A stretch of 64,000 nucleotides of DNA. It comes from Edwardsiella anguillarum. GTDB taxonomy: Bacteria > Pseudomonadota > Gammaproteobacteria > Enterobacterales > Enterobacteriaceae. The DNA is taken from the NCBI RefSeq assembly GCF_008801815.1, contig NZ_VZOX01000003.1; one strand, written 5' to 3'. Below the pieces are notes generated by a model. The model was given only the letters and a program-made list of their open reading frames with translations, searched no databases and was not told where the DNA came from. Of this stretch, positions 17,288-26,130 are shown piece after piece. Numbering within the stretch: the first letter of the stretch is position 1; each line of letters opens with the position of its first letter. The position numbers and the translations under genes are program-made.

Positions 17288-18187
17288 ATGGATGTAAAAT
17301 GGTTGGAGGATTTTATCAGCCTGCAGCGGCTGGGTAATTTTTCGGCGGCGGCGCGGGCGCGTAACGTTACTCAGCCTGCCTTTAGCCGCCGGATCCGGGC
17401 GCTGGAGATCTGGCTGGGGGTGCCGCTGTTCGATCGCAGCAGTAACCCTATTGCCCTTACTCCCTACGGCGAAAAGTTTCTCTCCTCGGCCGAAGATATC
17501 CTGGCGCGGATCCTTGATGTCAAACTGGACTTCGCCCAGCTGGCGATCCAGTCCGACGAGACGGTGCGTATTGCCAGCCTGCACACCTTTGCCGTCAATA
17601 TGCTACCGATGCTACTCGACGCCATGGGATCGGCGCTGGAGGGGATCAAGGTGGTCGTCAATCCAGGGCTGCAGGGGATTGATAACCATTTTAATACGCT
17701 GTTAGAAAACAGCGCCGATCTGCTGATGGTGTATGACATCGATGGCGCGCGCCCCAGCGCTGCCGAAATGGACTGTCTGCAGTCGCACCTGCTGGCCCAT
17801 GAAACGCTCATTCCGGTCATCTCACGCGCGCTGGCGCAGCGCCATCCACCGGGGCAGCCGCTGCCCTACCTGGCCTACAGCGACTTCTCCTTTATTGGCC
17901 GCGTCGTGGCACCCCTGTGCCGTCATGCGCCGCAGCCGCTGGTGAAATGCTATGAGACCAGCATGAGCGAGGGGTTAAAGCATATGGTGCTGCGCGATCG
18001 CGGCCTGGCCTGGCTGCCGCTCTCCATGGTGCATCGGGAGCTGGCGCAGGGGGTGCTATGTAACGCCTTTCCAGACCATCCGCGTCTGAGCCGCTGTCTG
18101 CAGATCCTGCTGTATAAACGCCGCGAAAGCAGTCGCCCGGCGGTGGAGCGCTTCTGGCAGGCGGCCACGGGGTGCCGCCTGCCGTAG
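17288..18187 (+). CDS. LysR-family regulator, HypT/YjiE-like
   Basis: 299-residue LTTR. The HTH region (KWLEDFISLQRLGNFSAAARARNVTQPAFSRRIRALEIWLGVPLFDR) strongly resembles E. coli YjiE/HypT, and the gene neighbourhood (divergent from iadA plus a permease) is the same as in E. coli. HypT is known as a hypochlorite-responsive regulator through methionine oxidation; whether this homologue does that or controls peptide use is open. ATG 17288 matches the family start; an in-frame ATG at 17249 would add 13 unconserved residues. Confidence 0.85.
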   Translation: MDVKWLEDFISLQRLGNFSAAARARNVTQPAFSRRIRALEIWLGVPLFDRSSNPIALTPYGEKFLSSAEDILARILDVKLDFAQLAIQSDETVRIASLHTFAVNMLPMLLDAMGSALEGIKVVVNPGLQGIDNHFNTLLENSADLLMVYDIDGARPSAAEMDCLQSHLLAHETLIPVISRALAQRHPPGQPLPYLAYSDFSFIGRVVAPLCRHAPQPLVKCYETSMSEGLKHMVLRDRGLAWLPLSMVHRELAQGVLCNAFPDHPRLSRCLQILLYKRRESSRPAVERFWQAATGCRLP

Positions 18188-18220
18188 GTCGCGGAGGGTA
18201 CGCGGTCATATCGCGTCCCG

Positions 18221-20383
18221 CTACGGGTGCGGTCGCCCCCGCTGCCAGCGATGATAGCGAGCCAACCAGGCTAACGCCCGCTGCGGCGCGTGGGCCTTTT
18301 TCCAGACGCCGGCCGTATATTTATTGGCTTCGCTGTAGGTCGGGTAGGGATGAACGGTCGCCAGCAGCTTATTCAGCCCGATCCCGTGGCGCATGGCCAG
18401 GGTATACTCCGCCAGCATCTCTCCCGCCTGCTCGCCGACGATGGTGACGCCCAGCAGGCGATCTTTACCTGGCGGGGTCAACACCGTGATAAACCCCTCG
18501 GTAGCGCCATCGGTGATGGCCCGATCGAGATCCGCCAAGGCAAAGCGGGTCACCTCATAGGGAATGCCGCGCCGCCGCGCCTCGGATTCGTTTAGCCCCA
18601 CCCGGGCGACCTGGGGATCGACAAAGGTACAGCGTGGGATCACCGCATCGTCGATGCGCCAGCGCCAGAGGCGGCCAAACAGGGCATTGACGCTGGCGTA
18701 CCAGGCCATATGGGCGGCAAGGTGGGTAAACTGTTCGCCGCCCGCCACGTCACCGGCGACATAGAGGGTGGGGCACAGGCTCTGCAGATAGGCGTTGCTA
18801 CACAGCTGCTGCGCGCTCTCGATCCCCAGCTGCTCCAGTCCATATCCCGTCAGGCGGGGGCGTCGTCCTAGCGCCAGCAGCAGGTCATCAAATGCCAGGG
18901 CGATCTCTTGACCGTTTCGACTGACGATCAGGCGTTTGCCTAGGGCGTCCCGCTCAATGCGTAGCGCCTGGCAGTCAGTGAATAGCGTAATGCCGTCAGC
19001 GCATAGGCTGCGCTGTACCCGTTCACTGACCTCCACATCCTCTTTGGGCAGAACGCGCGGCCCCCGCTGTACCAGCGTGATGCCGGCCCCCAGCCGCGCC
19101 AGCGCCTGGGAGAGTTCACAGCCGATGGGGCCGCCGCCCAGCACCAGCAGGCGCGGCGGCGGCGCGTCTCTCTGCGCCAACGCCTGCCACAGCGTATCGC
19201 TGGTCAGGTAGTCATCGGGCTGCAGCCCGGGGATGTCTGGTACGATCGGTTCCGCGCCGGCGGCGATGACGATGGCGCGAGTGCTGATGATCCGCCGGGT
19301 GCCGTCGGCCTGGTCGACGGCTACCTGCCAGGGCGATATGACGCGGGCGCGTCCGTTTAGCACTTCGACCCCCAGCGCCGTGTAACGCTCGACGCTGTCA
19401 TGGGGGGCAATATTTTGGATGGTTTCCCGCACCCGCGCCATCACCTGTGTAAAGTGCAGCGCCGGCGGCGTGGCCGGTAGTCCGTAGCGATCGGCGTGGC
19501 GCATCTGATGTGCCAGCGTGGCGCTGCGGATGAGCGCCTTGCTGGGTACGCAGCCGGTATTTAGGCAGTCGCCCCCCATCGCGTCGCGCTCTATCAGGGT
19601 GACCTTGGCGCGGACGGTCGCGGCGATATAGGCGCTGACCAGACCGGCGGCTCCGGCGCCAATGACCACCAGATTACGCTCAACGTGGCGCGGCCGCCGC
19701 CAGCGACGATAGTAGCGTCGCTGCGCAAACTGACGAACCCCAAAATGGGCCAGCCAGGGAAACACGCCGAGCAGGGTAAACGAAAGCAACAGCGTCGGTG
19801 AGACGATAGCGGCCAGCGAGTCAATGTCGGCCAAGCGGGTGCCCGCGTTGACGTAGATCAGCGTGCCCGGCAGCATCCCCAGCTGGCTGACCCAATAAAA
19901 GCGTCGCGCGGAAAGGGGGCTGAGCCCCAGCAGCAGATTGATGAGAAAAAAGGGCATCAGCGGCACCAGGCGCAGGGTAAACAGGTAAAAGGCGCCGTCG
20001 CGCTCCAGCCCCTGGTTGAGCGTGGCCAGACGCTCGCCCAGCCGGCGTCGCAGCGTATCGCGCAGCAGAAAGCGCGAGGCCAAAAAGGCCAGCGTTGCGC
20101 CGGCGCTGGAGGCAAAGGAGACCAGCAGGGTTCCCTGCCAGAGGCCAAACAGCAGCCCAGCGGCCAGCGTCATGACCGCGGCGCCGGGGAGAGAGAGCGC
20201 GGCAACCAGAAGATAAAGAGCGAAAAATGCCGCAGCGCTCTGCCAGGGGGCACGGTGACGCAGCGTCTCCATGGCGGCCTGGTGCTGTTTTAGCGTCTCG
20301 AACGTCAGCCAGCGCTGACCATCCAGGATGAAGAAGGCCAGGATTAACAGCAGCAAGAGGAGCAAGATCAGCGTTTTTTTCAT
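18221..20383 (-). CDS. Fusion of DedA/TVP38-type (VTT) membrane domain and FAD-dependent disulfide oxidoreductase
   Basis: 720 residues. The first ~220 form a VTT/TVP38 membrane domain (hydrophobic leader from residue 4, ALSLPGAAVMTLAAGLLFG, FLINLLLGLSPLSARRFYWVSQLGMLPGTL). From about residue 235 comes a complete class I pyridine-nucleotide-disulfide oxidoreductase: FAD motif VVIGAGAAGLVSAY, redox-active CLNTGC, NADPH motif VLGGGPIGCELSQALARLG, second FAD motif TLYVAGDVAG, and a dimerisation domain with HPYPTYSEA, resembling mercuric reductase/dihydrolipoamide dehydrogenase. No N-terminal HMA domain and no C-terminal vicinal cysteines are seen, so Hg(II) reduction is unlikely. ATG 20383 is chosen as start since upstream in-frame sequence is unconserved. 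Substrate unknown; likely acts at the inner membrane. Confidence 0.88.
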   Translation of the reverse strand: MKKTLILLLLLLLILAFFILDGQRWLTFETLKQHQAAMETLRHRAPWQSAAAFFALYLLVAALSLPGAAVMTLAAGLLFGLWQGTLLVSFASSAGATLAFLASRFLLRDTLRRRLGERLATLNQGLERDGAFYLFTLRLVPLMPFFLINLLLGLSPLSARRFYWVSQLGMLPGTLIYVNAGTRLADIDSLAAIVSPTLLLSFTLLGVFPWLAHFGVRQFAQRRYYRRWRRPRHVERNLVVIGAGAAGLVSAYIAATVRAKVTLIERDAMGGDCLNTGCVPSKALIRSATLAHQMRHADRYGLPATPPALHFTQVMARVRETIQNIAPHDSVERYTALGVEVLNGRARVISPWQVAVDQADGTRRIISTRAIVIAAGAEPIVPDIPGLQPDDYLTSDTLWQALAQRDAPPPRLLVLGGGPIGCELSQALARLGAGITLVQRGPRVLPKEDVEVSERVQRSLCADGITLFTDCQALRIERDALGKRLIVSRNGQEIALAFDDLLLALGRRPRLTGYGLEQLGIESAQQLCSNAYLQSLCPTLYVAGDVAGGEQFTHLAAHMAWYASVNALFGRLWRWRIDDAVIPRCTFVDPQVARVGLNESEARRRGIPYEVTRFALADLDRAITDGATEGFITVLTPPGKDRLLGVTIVGEQAGEMLAEYTLAMRHGIGLNKLLATVHPYPTYSEANKYTAGVWKKAHAPQRALAWLARYHRWQRGRPHP

Positions 20384-20910
20384 GGAGACTCCGGAGAGGG
20401 TTGCCGGAGCAACGTGCCGATTGACCGACTGTTTTAACATTGAATATACATTTGGGCTCGGCAGCGTCAATTAATTTTGTATCACATGATACAAAACAAT
20501 GGGTAATATATTGATAATAAACTTGAAATTAATATAGCCGTGAGCTGGTCAGGCATAGTCTGGCCATGGGCGGAGCACGATGGCATCCGCTCTCGATCGG
20601 GCTACGGGGACTGAAGGCAAGGCGAACGATTACCCCGTGTCGTGGCTACCTGCGCTTAACGGGCTATGTTGAGCGCTGTCGTCGATGCCGCGTATCGCGG
20701 GTAGCGCCGGGCTGAGCCTTGTGCGGCGGCGCTTTGTCTTTTTTATATATAATAAATAGCCTAGATAATGCGCCCGCTTGGCGGGCGCCTTTTACCGGCG
20801 GTTCTTTTCCATGGTGAGATACCCAGGGGGTAACTCTGGCCAAGGCGCATTGCGCGCTCTCCATAGGGCGGCGTCGGTGAGATACCGTGCGACGGCGAGG
20901 ACGCAGGGGA
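20384..20910. other. Intergenic region with a hairpin, no gene seen
   Basis: Promoter region of the fusion gene at the left, then a mixed stretch. The only clear element is a hairpin with T-run at 20770-20793. No protein or RNA gene was recognised. Confidence 0.5.
20770..20793 (+). terminator. Orphan terminator-like hairpin
   Basis: Perfect stem gcgcccgc / gcgggcgc with a TTG loop followed by CTTTT on the plus strand. No rightward gene lies upstream, so it could end an unannotated short transcript from 20500-20770 or serve the leftward ankyrin gene. Confidence 0.45.
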
Positions 20911-21462
20911 TTATTTCCCCGTATTAATCTCGCCCGTGGAAAGGGTAGCAACGCTGTTGCCGTGAGTGTCCGTGATAGTCATATCCGCCCCACGGGCCTC
21001 GAGTTTGGCAAGCAACTCATGCTGCTGGAACAGTGATGCATACATCGCTGCCGTTTGCCCTGCTTTATTTTGAATATCCGGGCTGCATTTGGCTGCAATC
21101 AGCCTCCGGGCAATACTGATTTCACCTTTAAAAATGGCTCCCATCAACGCGGTATTTCCGCGATTATCCCGCAGGCAAGGATCTGCCCCAGCATGGATTA
21201 AACGCGTTACAATTTCTTGATGGCCATGGTAGGCCGCTAAGATCACGGCGGTATAGCCATGGCTATCTTGTACATTCATGTTGTAGCCGGTGGAAATAAA
21301 GTCATTGATGACCGCGATATTGCCATCGCGAGCGGCATTCCACAGATAATCGTTTAGCTGTTGCTTAACCGATAGTGAGTCGGGGGTCGGCTGGGAAAAT
21401 GTTGGCGCACTGGATAGCGCCAGTAGGCTGGATAAGAGAAAAAACAGAGCGCGTATTTTCAT
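20911..21462 (-). CDS. Periplasmic ankyrin-repeat protein (AnkB-like)
   Basis: 183 residues: signal peptide (cleavage likely near TFSQP), then four ankyrin repeats, seen as ...DGNIAVINDFISTGYNMNVQD, HGYTAVILAAYHGHQEIVTRLIHAGADPCLRD, RGNTALMGAIFKGEISIARRLIAAKCSPDIQN and AGQTAAMYASLFQQHELLAKLEARGADMTITD. It sits directly after the exported catalase gene on the same strand. In Pseudomonas aeruginosa the katB-ankB pair shows that such an ankyrin protein is needed for full catalase activity, so a catalase-support role is inferred here. Confidence 0.88.
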   Translation of the reverse strand: MKIRALFFLLSSLLALSSAPTFSQPTPDSLSVKQQLNDYLWNAARDGNIAVINDFISTGYNMNVQDSHGYTAVILAAYHGHQEIVTRLIHAGADPCLRDNRGNTALMGAIFKGEISIARRLIAAKCSPDIQNKAGQTAAMYASLFQQHELLAKLEARGADMTITDTHGNSVATLSTGEINTGK

Positions 21463-21489
21463 TATATGGCCTTATCAAGTGATATAAAT

Positions 21490-21511
21490 AGCCCGCGTGA
21501 TGACGCGGGCT
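21490..21511 (-). terminator. Hairpin between catalase and ankyrin genes
   Basis: Stem agcccgcgt / acgcgggct with a 4-base loop, followed on the minus strand by ATTTATAT. It may partly terminate or stabilise the catalase transcript before the ankyrin gene. Confidence 0.5.
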
Positions 21512-21525
21512 AAGTCGATTAAGAT

Positions 21526-23073
21526 TTAATCTTGGAGCTTATCAGCCAAGTTTTTTACCGTTGGCAAATCGCCGTTAGCGACGCCGGTAAGGCGAGTGCC
21601 GTAGTCCTTATCCGCTTTATAAAAATAGGATAACATAATGTTTTTACTGGCAGTGTCAGCGCTAGCCAGGGAGGTTCCCAGGCTGTTGATGAGGTCATTT
21701 TGCTCTTTTTTACTGTATGAGCGATAAAGCTCTCCCGCCTGTTTGAAATTTTGCTCGCGCTGGATTTTACTTTGCTGCGTGGTGCCTGACAGGGGCGTTT
21801 GGCTATAACGGCTGGACACCAACTCTTCCCGCGGGTAAATACGGCTCGGCTGGTAGTTAACCCCTTTGTCTAGCGTATGCCCGCTGTTGAGTTGCCCATC
21901 CTGATTGCCATTATTGACGGCGGTATGAGGCTTGTTTATCGGTAGGCTAAGGCCATTGGCGCCGATACGGTAAAATTGTGTATCGGCATAGGCGAACAGG
22001 CGTCCTTGCAGTAGCTTATCTTCCGATGGTTCAATGCCCGGGATGAGGTTTGAGGGCGCCATCGCCACCTGCTCGGTTTCCTGGAAAACGTTATCGGGGT
22101 TCTTGTTAAGAACCATTTGGCCAATTTTTCGCTCCGGCACATCTGGCCAGATCTTCGTAGCATCAAGCGGATCGAAATCGAAGTTCTTTAGGTCTGCAGG
22201 CTTGAGAACCTGGATGTACAGATCCCACTTTGGATAGTCGCCACGGTTGATTGCAGTAACCAGATCCTGAGTCATATGGCTATAATCTTTACCTTGGATC
22301 TGTTCAACCTGCTGTGGGTCCAGGTTCTTGATCCCTTGAAGCGTTTTCCAGTGAAACTTCACATAGTGGACTTCACCTTTGTCATTAATCAGCTTATAGG
22401 CATGTACACTGTTACCGTCCATATTGCGATAGGATAATGGCGTACCCTCGTTAGAGTAGAGCAATGTTAAGGTCCGGGTTGACTCAGGCAGGTGCGAGAA
22501 AAAGTCAAAGCGTCGTGCATCATTATCAAGATTTGTACGGGGATCGGGTTTAAACGCGTGCACCATATCTGGAAACTTGATTGCATCACGGATAAAGAAG
22601 GTCGGAAAGTTATTGCCCACCAAGTCCCAATTGCCCTCGGCAGTATAAAATTTTGTCGCAAAGCCTCGCGGATCGCGCAGGGTTTCCGGCGAGTGGGTTC
22701 CATGTACTACGCTTGAGAAGCGGACAAAAACAGGAGTAGTGCTCCCGGGAGTAAAGACTTTGGCAACGGTTAAATCTGAAATATCAGCTGTTGGCGTAAA
22801 TACACCGTGAGCGCCAGTACCGCGAGCGTGCACCACGCGTTCTGGAACACGCTCACGATCAAAACGCTGTAATTTTTGTAAGAGCTGTACATCCTGTAGC
22901 AATACTGGGCCATTAGGGCCGGCAGTTTGTGAGTTTTGATTATCTCCGACGGGCGCTCCATTATCCCGGGTTAAGGTATCAGCCAATACGGAAGGACTGA
23001 TCGCTAAGGAGGTTAAGAAAAACAATACCTTCTTTTTTGAAGTTAATATCTTGATTTTATTGACTGTATGCAT
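21526..23073 (-). CDS. katB: Exported haem catalase (KatB type)
   Basis: 515-residue small-subunit monofunctional catalase, 2 H2O2 to O2 and 2 H2O. A signal peptide precedes residue ~32 (SPSVLADTL), pointing to the periplasm. Haem-pocket and active-site segments are intact: RVVHARGTGAHGVF (distal His), FVRFSSVVHGTHSPETLRDPRGFATKFYT, NNFPTFFIRDAIKFPD (distal Asn) and the proximal haem-ligand region RLFAYADTQFYRIG (Tyr). ATG follows a GAGGAG site. Paired with the ankyrin gene 63 bases downstream, as in katB-ankB. Symbol assigned by analogy to the exported catalase of Pseudomonas/Edwardsiella. Confidence 0.93.
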   Translation of the reverse strand: MHTVNKIKILTSKKKVLFFLTSLAISPSVLADTLTRDNGAPVGDNQNSQTAGPNGPVLLQDVQLLQKLQRFDRERVPERVVHARGTGAHGVFTPTADISDLTVAKVFTPGSTTPVFVRFSSVVHGTHSPETLRDPRGFATKFYTAEGNWDLVGNNFPTFFIRDAIKFPDMVHAFKPDPRTNLDNDARRFDFFSHLPESTRTLTLLYSNEGTPLSYRNMDGNSVHAYKLINDKGEVHYVKFHWKTLQGIKNLDPQQVEQIQGKDYSHMTQDLVTAINRGDYPKWDLYIQVLKPADLKNFDFDPLDATKIWPDVPERKIGQMVLNKNPDNVFQETEQVAMAPSNLIPGIEPSEDKLLQGRLFAYADTQFYRIGANGLSLPINKPHTAVNNGNQDGQLNSGHTLDKGVNYQPSRIYPREELVSSRYSQTPLSGTTQQSKIQREQNFKQAGELYRSYSKKEQNDLINSLGTSLASADTASKNIMLSYFYKADKDYGTRLTGVANGDLPTVKNLADKLQD

Positions 23074-23891
23074 GGCACTCTCCTCGGTTGTTTTGGTGCG
23101 TTGTGATTATTTATTGAGTTGTGTTTTTTCTAAAATTGAAAATAAAATAGGGAATGTTTGATAACCACTATTTTATACATTTATATTGTATTTTTTTGAT
23201 AACGAGAACGAGTGTATCGATATCTTAATGTTTATTTTATTATGCAAGATGCTAATGTGCTTTATAATAAAACGCTATAATTTATAACCAGCTGGATGTT
23301 TACTATTTGATCATTTTTATCATTGTAGATGGCCGGTTACCATATTTGTTAGCTAATCATATCTATTGATTTGATAGGGGGTAACGAATATAGCCTGGTT
23401 TAAATATGCACAGGGAATTATCCGAAATACGATAGCATAGGGGGGAGACTGAAGAATAGTCTGCGAAAACTCACCTCATTATAAAAGTGAGTGCATTCCT
23501 TATCTGGATCACCTGAGATTGAGCAAGCGTATCGTTTTACCTGGGTGGGTACCGCGCCACGAATAGGGTGACGCGAGGCGTAGCCTAAGATAACCGGAGG
23601 AGAGCGCGTTTGCATGATAATGCCATAAGAGGCGGAATACGGTTCTCTCTAATGGCATTGGCATTACCCGCAGCGTGATAGACGTACTGATGCCGGACAG
23701 CGATGATGATGGTGCGTGAGGAAGAGGGCGTCGCGCCGCTGACGCGAGTGGTCAACCGTTGGGGCAGGGTCAACGTCGCGCTACGGTGATTCATGAGCAC
23801 CGCGGCGTATGCATACTATATGCTGATAAGTGTATGCATCTCGCCAGGATGCATATTACCGACCATTACACCGTGGCGCTCGATGACTGAC
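23074..23891. other. 818-base intergenic region, no gene recognised
   Basis: The left ~350 bases are AT-rich and must carry the catalase promoter. The right half (23500-23890) is GC-richer with short open frames on the minus strand that resemble no family I know. No repeat, RNA gene or clear operator was assigned. Confidence 0.5.
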
Positions 23892-24431
23892 TTACCACAT
23901 CAAATCATCAGGGATCTTAAAGTCGGCATACGGATCATCCTCATCCTGTGCCTCTTGGCTCAGGGCGCTGTTCAGGACAATGCTCTCGGCATCCCGCTGC
24001 GCGATTTTATCGGCAACGCTGGCCGGGATAATGACGTACTCATCGTTGTCGCTGCCGTTAACGGCCAGACGGGCAATGGCGAGGCGGCCGCTGACCAACT
24101 GGTTTTGCGTCAGCTTATCCACCGTCATTTTTTTGATGATGCTGCCATCTGTAAAGTTAAAATCGATATCGCCTCTTTTCAGGCTGACTCGGTTCATTTC
24201 AATCAGCTGCTTAACCTGGGCTTTGATCTCTTTAGCGATGGTCGCCTGCTTCTGCTGTTCGCTCAGCTGCTTATCCCGTTCGAGTTGTGCCTGCTTTTTT
24301 TCCTCTACGGCCTCGCGCGCCTCGCGGGCCTGAACCCGTGATTTTTTAGCCGTTCTCTGGACCTTGGCCATCTTTTTACTGGTCACAAGCCCCGCTTTTA
24401 GCATCTGCTCTTGTAAGGTAAGTTTTGTCAT
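23892..24431 (-). CDS. yaiL: Conserved nucleoprotein/polynucleotide-associated protein YaiL (DUF2058)
   Basis: 179 residues matching E. coli YaiL along its whole length: basic N-terminus MTKLTLQEQMLKAGLVTSKK, a long charged coiled coil (roughly 20-80, rich in Lys, Gln, Arg), then a small domain (GDIDFNFTDGSIIKKMTVDKLT, ARLAVNGSDNDEYVIIPASVADKIAQRD) and the conserved tail DEDDPYADFKIPDDLMW. ATG 24431 is chosen by this match; upstream in-frame sequence is not conserved. Exact role unknown; described as polynucleotide-associated. Divergent from dbpA, an arrangement that may reflect shared regulation. Confidence 0.95.
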   Translation of the reverse strand: MTKLTLQEQMLKAGLVTSKKMAKVQRTAKKSRVQAREAREAVEEKKQAQLERDKQLSEQQKQATIAKEIKAQVKQLIEMNRVSLKRGDIDFNFTDGSIIKKMTVDKLTQNQLVSGRLAIARLAVNGSDNDEYVIIPASVADKIAQRDAESIVLNSALSQEAQDEDDPYADFKIPDDLMW

Positions 24432-24708
24432 CTTCGTTTCTGGCTCAGTCAGGTTATCCAGGAGAGTATACCCGTAATTCTCGGGGCTGTGCCACGTTAC
24501 CGGGTAAAACCACTCTTTGGCGGGTGTTCCCGGGGCATTTTGCCCAAGATCCAACCGGTCAGGGATGGGGTACGGCGGCGGAAAGGGGTAGGGGTGATGT
24601 CCGGATGAAAAATCCACACGGCACCATCGGTATTGAATGGTATCATTATCCTCCGACGCCCTGGCAATAACGCCCGGACGGCCTTTTTTATCCGCTGAGA
24701 CTATCACT

Positions 24709-26082
24709 GTGACATCGTTTGCTGAACTAAATGCCCTTCCCGAAGAACAACTCAACAACCTTAATGAGCTGGGCTACCAGACCATGACGCCGGTGCAGGC
24801 GGCGACGCTGCCGGCCATTCTGGCGGGAAAGGATGTCCGCGCGCAGGCGAAGACCGGCAGCGGTAAAACGGCGGCGTTTGGCCTTGGCCTGCTGCAGCAT
24901 ATTGATGCCAGCCGGTTTATTACCCAGTCGCTGGTGCTGTGTCCGACCCGTGAGCTGGCCGATCAGGTGGCGGCCGCGCTGCGCAGGCTGGCGCGCTATA
25001 TGCCGAATATCAAAGTGCTGACGCTGTGCGGCGGAGTCCCCTTCGGCGCGCAGCGCGATTCGCTGGCCCATGCGCCGCACATCATTGTGGCAACACCGGG
25101 AAGGCTGCTCGATCATCTAAAAAAAGAGACCGTCAGCCTGGAGGCGCTGCAGACGCTCATCCTGGATGAAGCGGATCGGATGCTGGACATGGGCTTTGCC
25201 GATGCGCTGGACGAAGTGATTTCCTGGGCGCCGGAAACGCGCCAGACGCTGCTGTTTTCCGCGACCTGGCCTGCGGAGATCGCCGCTATTAGCCGCCGAA
25301 TTCAGCGCGATCCGCTGACGATTGAAATCGATACCGATGGCGAGCTGCCCGCGGTGGAGCAGCGTTTCTACGAGGTCTCCCGCAGTGGTAAGCTAGGCCT
25401 GCTGCAGACGCTGTTAAGCCAGTATCAGCCGGCCTCTTGCGTGGTGTTCTGTAATACCAAGAAAGATTGTCAGGCGGTTTATGATGCGCTGGAGGGTTGT
25501 GAGCAGAGCGTGCTGGCGTTGCACGGCGATATGGAGCAGCGCGATCGCGATCAGACGCTAGTGCGTTTCGCTAACGGCAGCAGCCGGGTGCTGGTAGCGA
25601 CCGATGTGGCGGCCCGAGGGCTGGATATTAAGGCCCTGGAGATGGTGATCAACTACGAGCTCTCCTGGGATCCGGAGGTTCACGTGCACCGAATTGGCCG
25701 CACAGCCCGCGCCGGCGCAAGCGGGCTGGCTGTCAGCCTCTGTGCACCGGAGGAGGCGCAGCGCGCCAACGCGCTGGAGGAGATGCTCGGCGTCAGACTC
25801 CAGTGGCAGCCTCAGCCGGACGGTGTTCGCATCGTCGCCCTGGAGGCGGCGATGGCGACCCTGTGCATCGATGGCGGTAAAAAAGCCAAAATGCGCCCGG
25901 GCGATATCCTGGGGGCGCTAACCGGTGAACTGGGGCTGGACGGTGCGGATATCGGAAAAATCGATATTCAACCGACTCACGCGTACGTCGCCGTGCGTCG
26001 AGCGGTGGCCCGCCAGGTTTGGAAGCAGCTGCAGCAGGGCAAAATCAAAGGGAAGGCGGTGAAGGTCCGACTGCTGAAGTGA
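24709..26082 (+). CDS. dbpA: ATP-dependent RNA helicase DbpA
   Basis: DEAD-box helicase acting in assembly of the 50S ribosomal subunit and activated by hairpin 92 of 23S rRNA. 457 residues, identical in length to E. coli DbpA when GTG 24709 is used (TSFAELNALP...). Motifs in order: Q motif GYQTMTPVQ, I AKTGSGKT, Ia PTRELA, II DEAD (DEADRMLDMGF), III SAT, IV VVFCNTKKDCQ, V TDVAARGLD, VI HRIGRTARAG, then the C-terminal RNA-binding domain with CIDGGKKAKMRPGDILGALTG. An in-frame ATG at 24637 is rejected because the extra 24 residues are not conserved. Confidence 0.96.
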   Translation: MTSFAELNALPEEQLNNLNELGYQTMTPVQAATLPAILAGKDVRAQAKTGSGKTAAFGLGLLQHIDASRFITQSLVLCPTRELADQVAAALRRLARYMPNIKVLTLCGGVPFGAQRDSLAHAPHIIVATPGRLLDHLKKETVSLEALQTLILDEADRMLDMGFADALDEVISWAPETRQTLLFSATWPAEIAAISRRIQRDPLTIEIDTDGELPAVEQRFYEVSRSGKLGLLQTLLSQYQPASCVVFCNTKKDCQAVYDALEGCEQSVLALHGDMEQRDRDQTLVRFANGSSRVLVATDVAARGLDIKALEMVINYELSWDPEVHVHRIGRTARAGASGLAVSLCAPEEAQRANALEEMLGVRLQWQPQPDGVRIVALEAAMATLCIDGGKKAKMRPGDILGALTGELGLDGADIGKIDIQPTHAYVAVRRAVARQVWKQLQQGKIKGKAVKVRLLK

Positions 26083-26096
26083 TGCCGCCTGATTGC

Positions 26097-26130
26097 CGCC
26101 GGAGTGGGTGACCCTCCGGCGCGTGTTTTT
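26097..26130 (+). terminator. Rho-independent terminator after dbpA
   Basis: Stem cgccggag / ctccggcg with a 9-base loop followed closely by GTTTTT, 15 bases after the dbpA stop. Confidence 0.75.

Noticed and set aside
18221..20383. Mercuric reductase (merA)
   Set aside because: No HMA domain, no C-terminal cysteine pair and no mer genes nearby; a general disulfide reductase-like call is safer.
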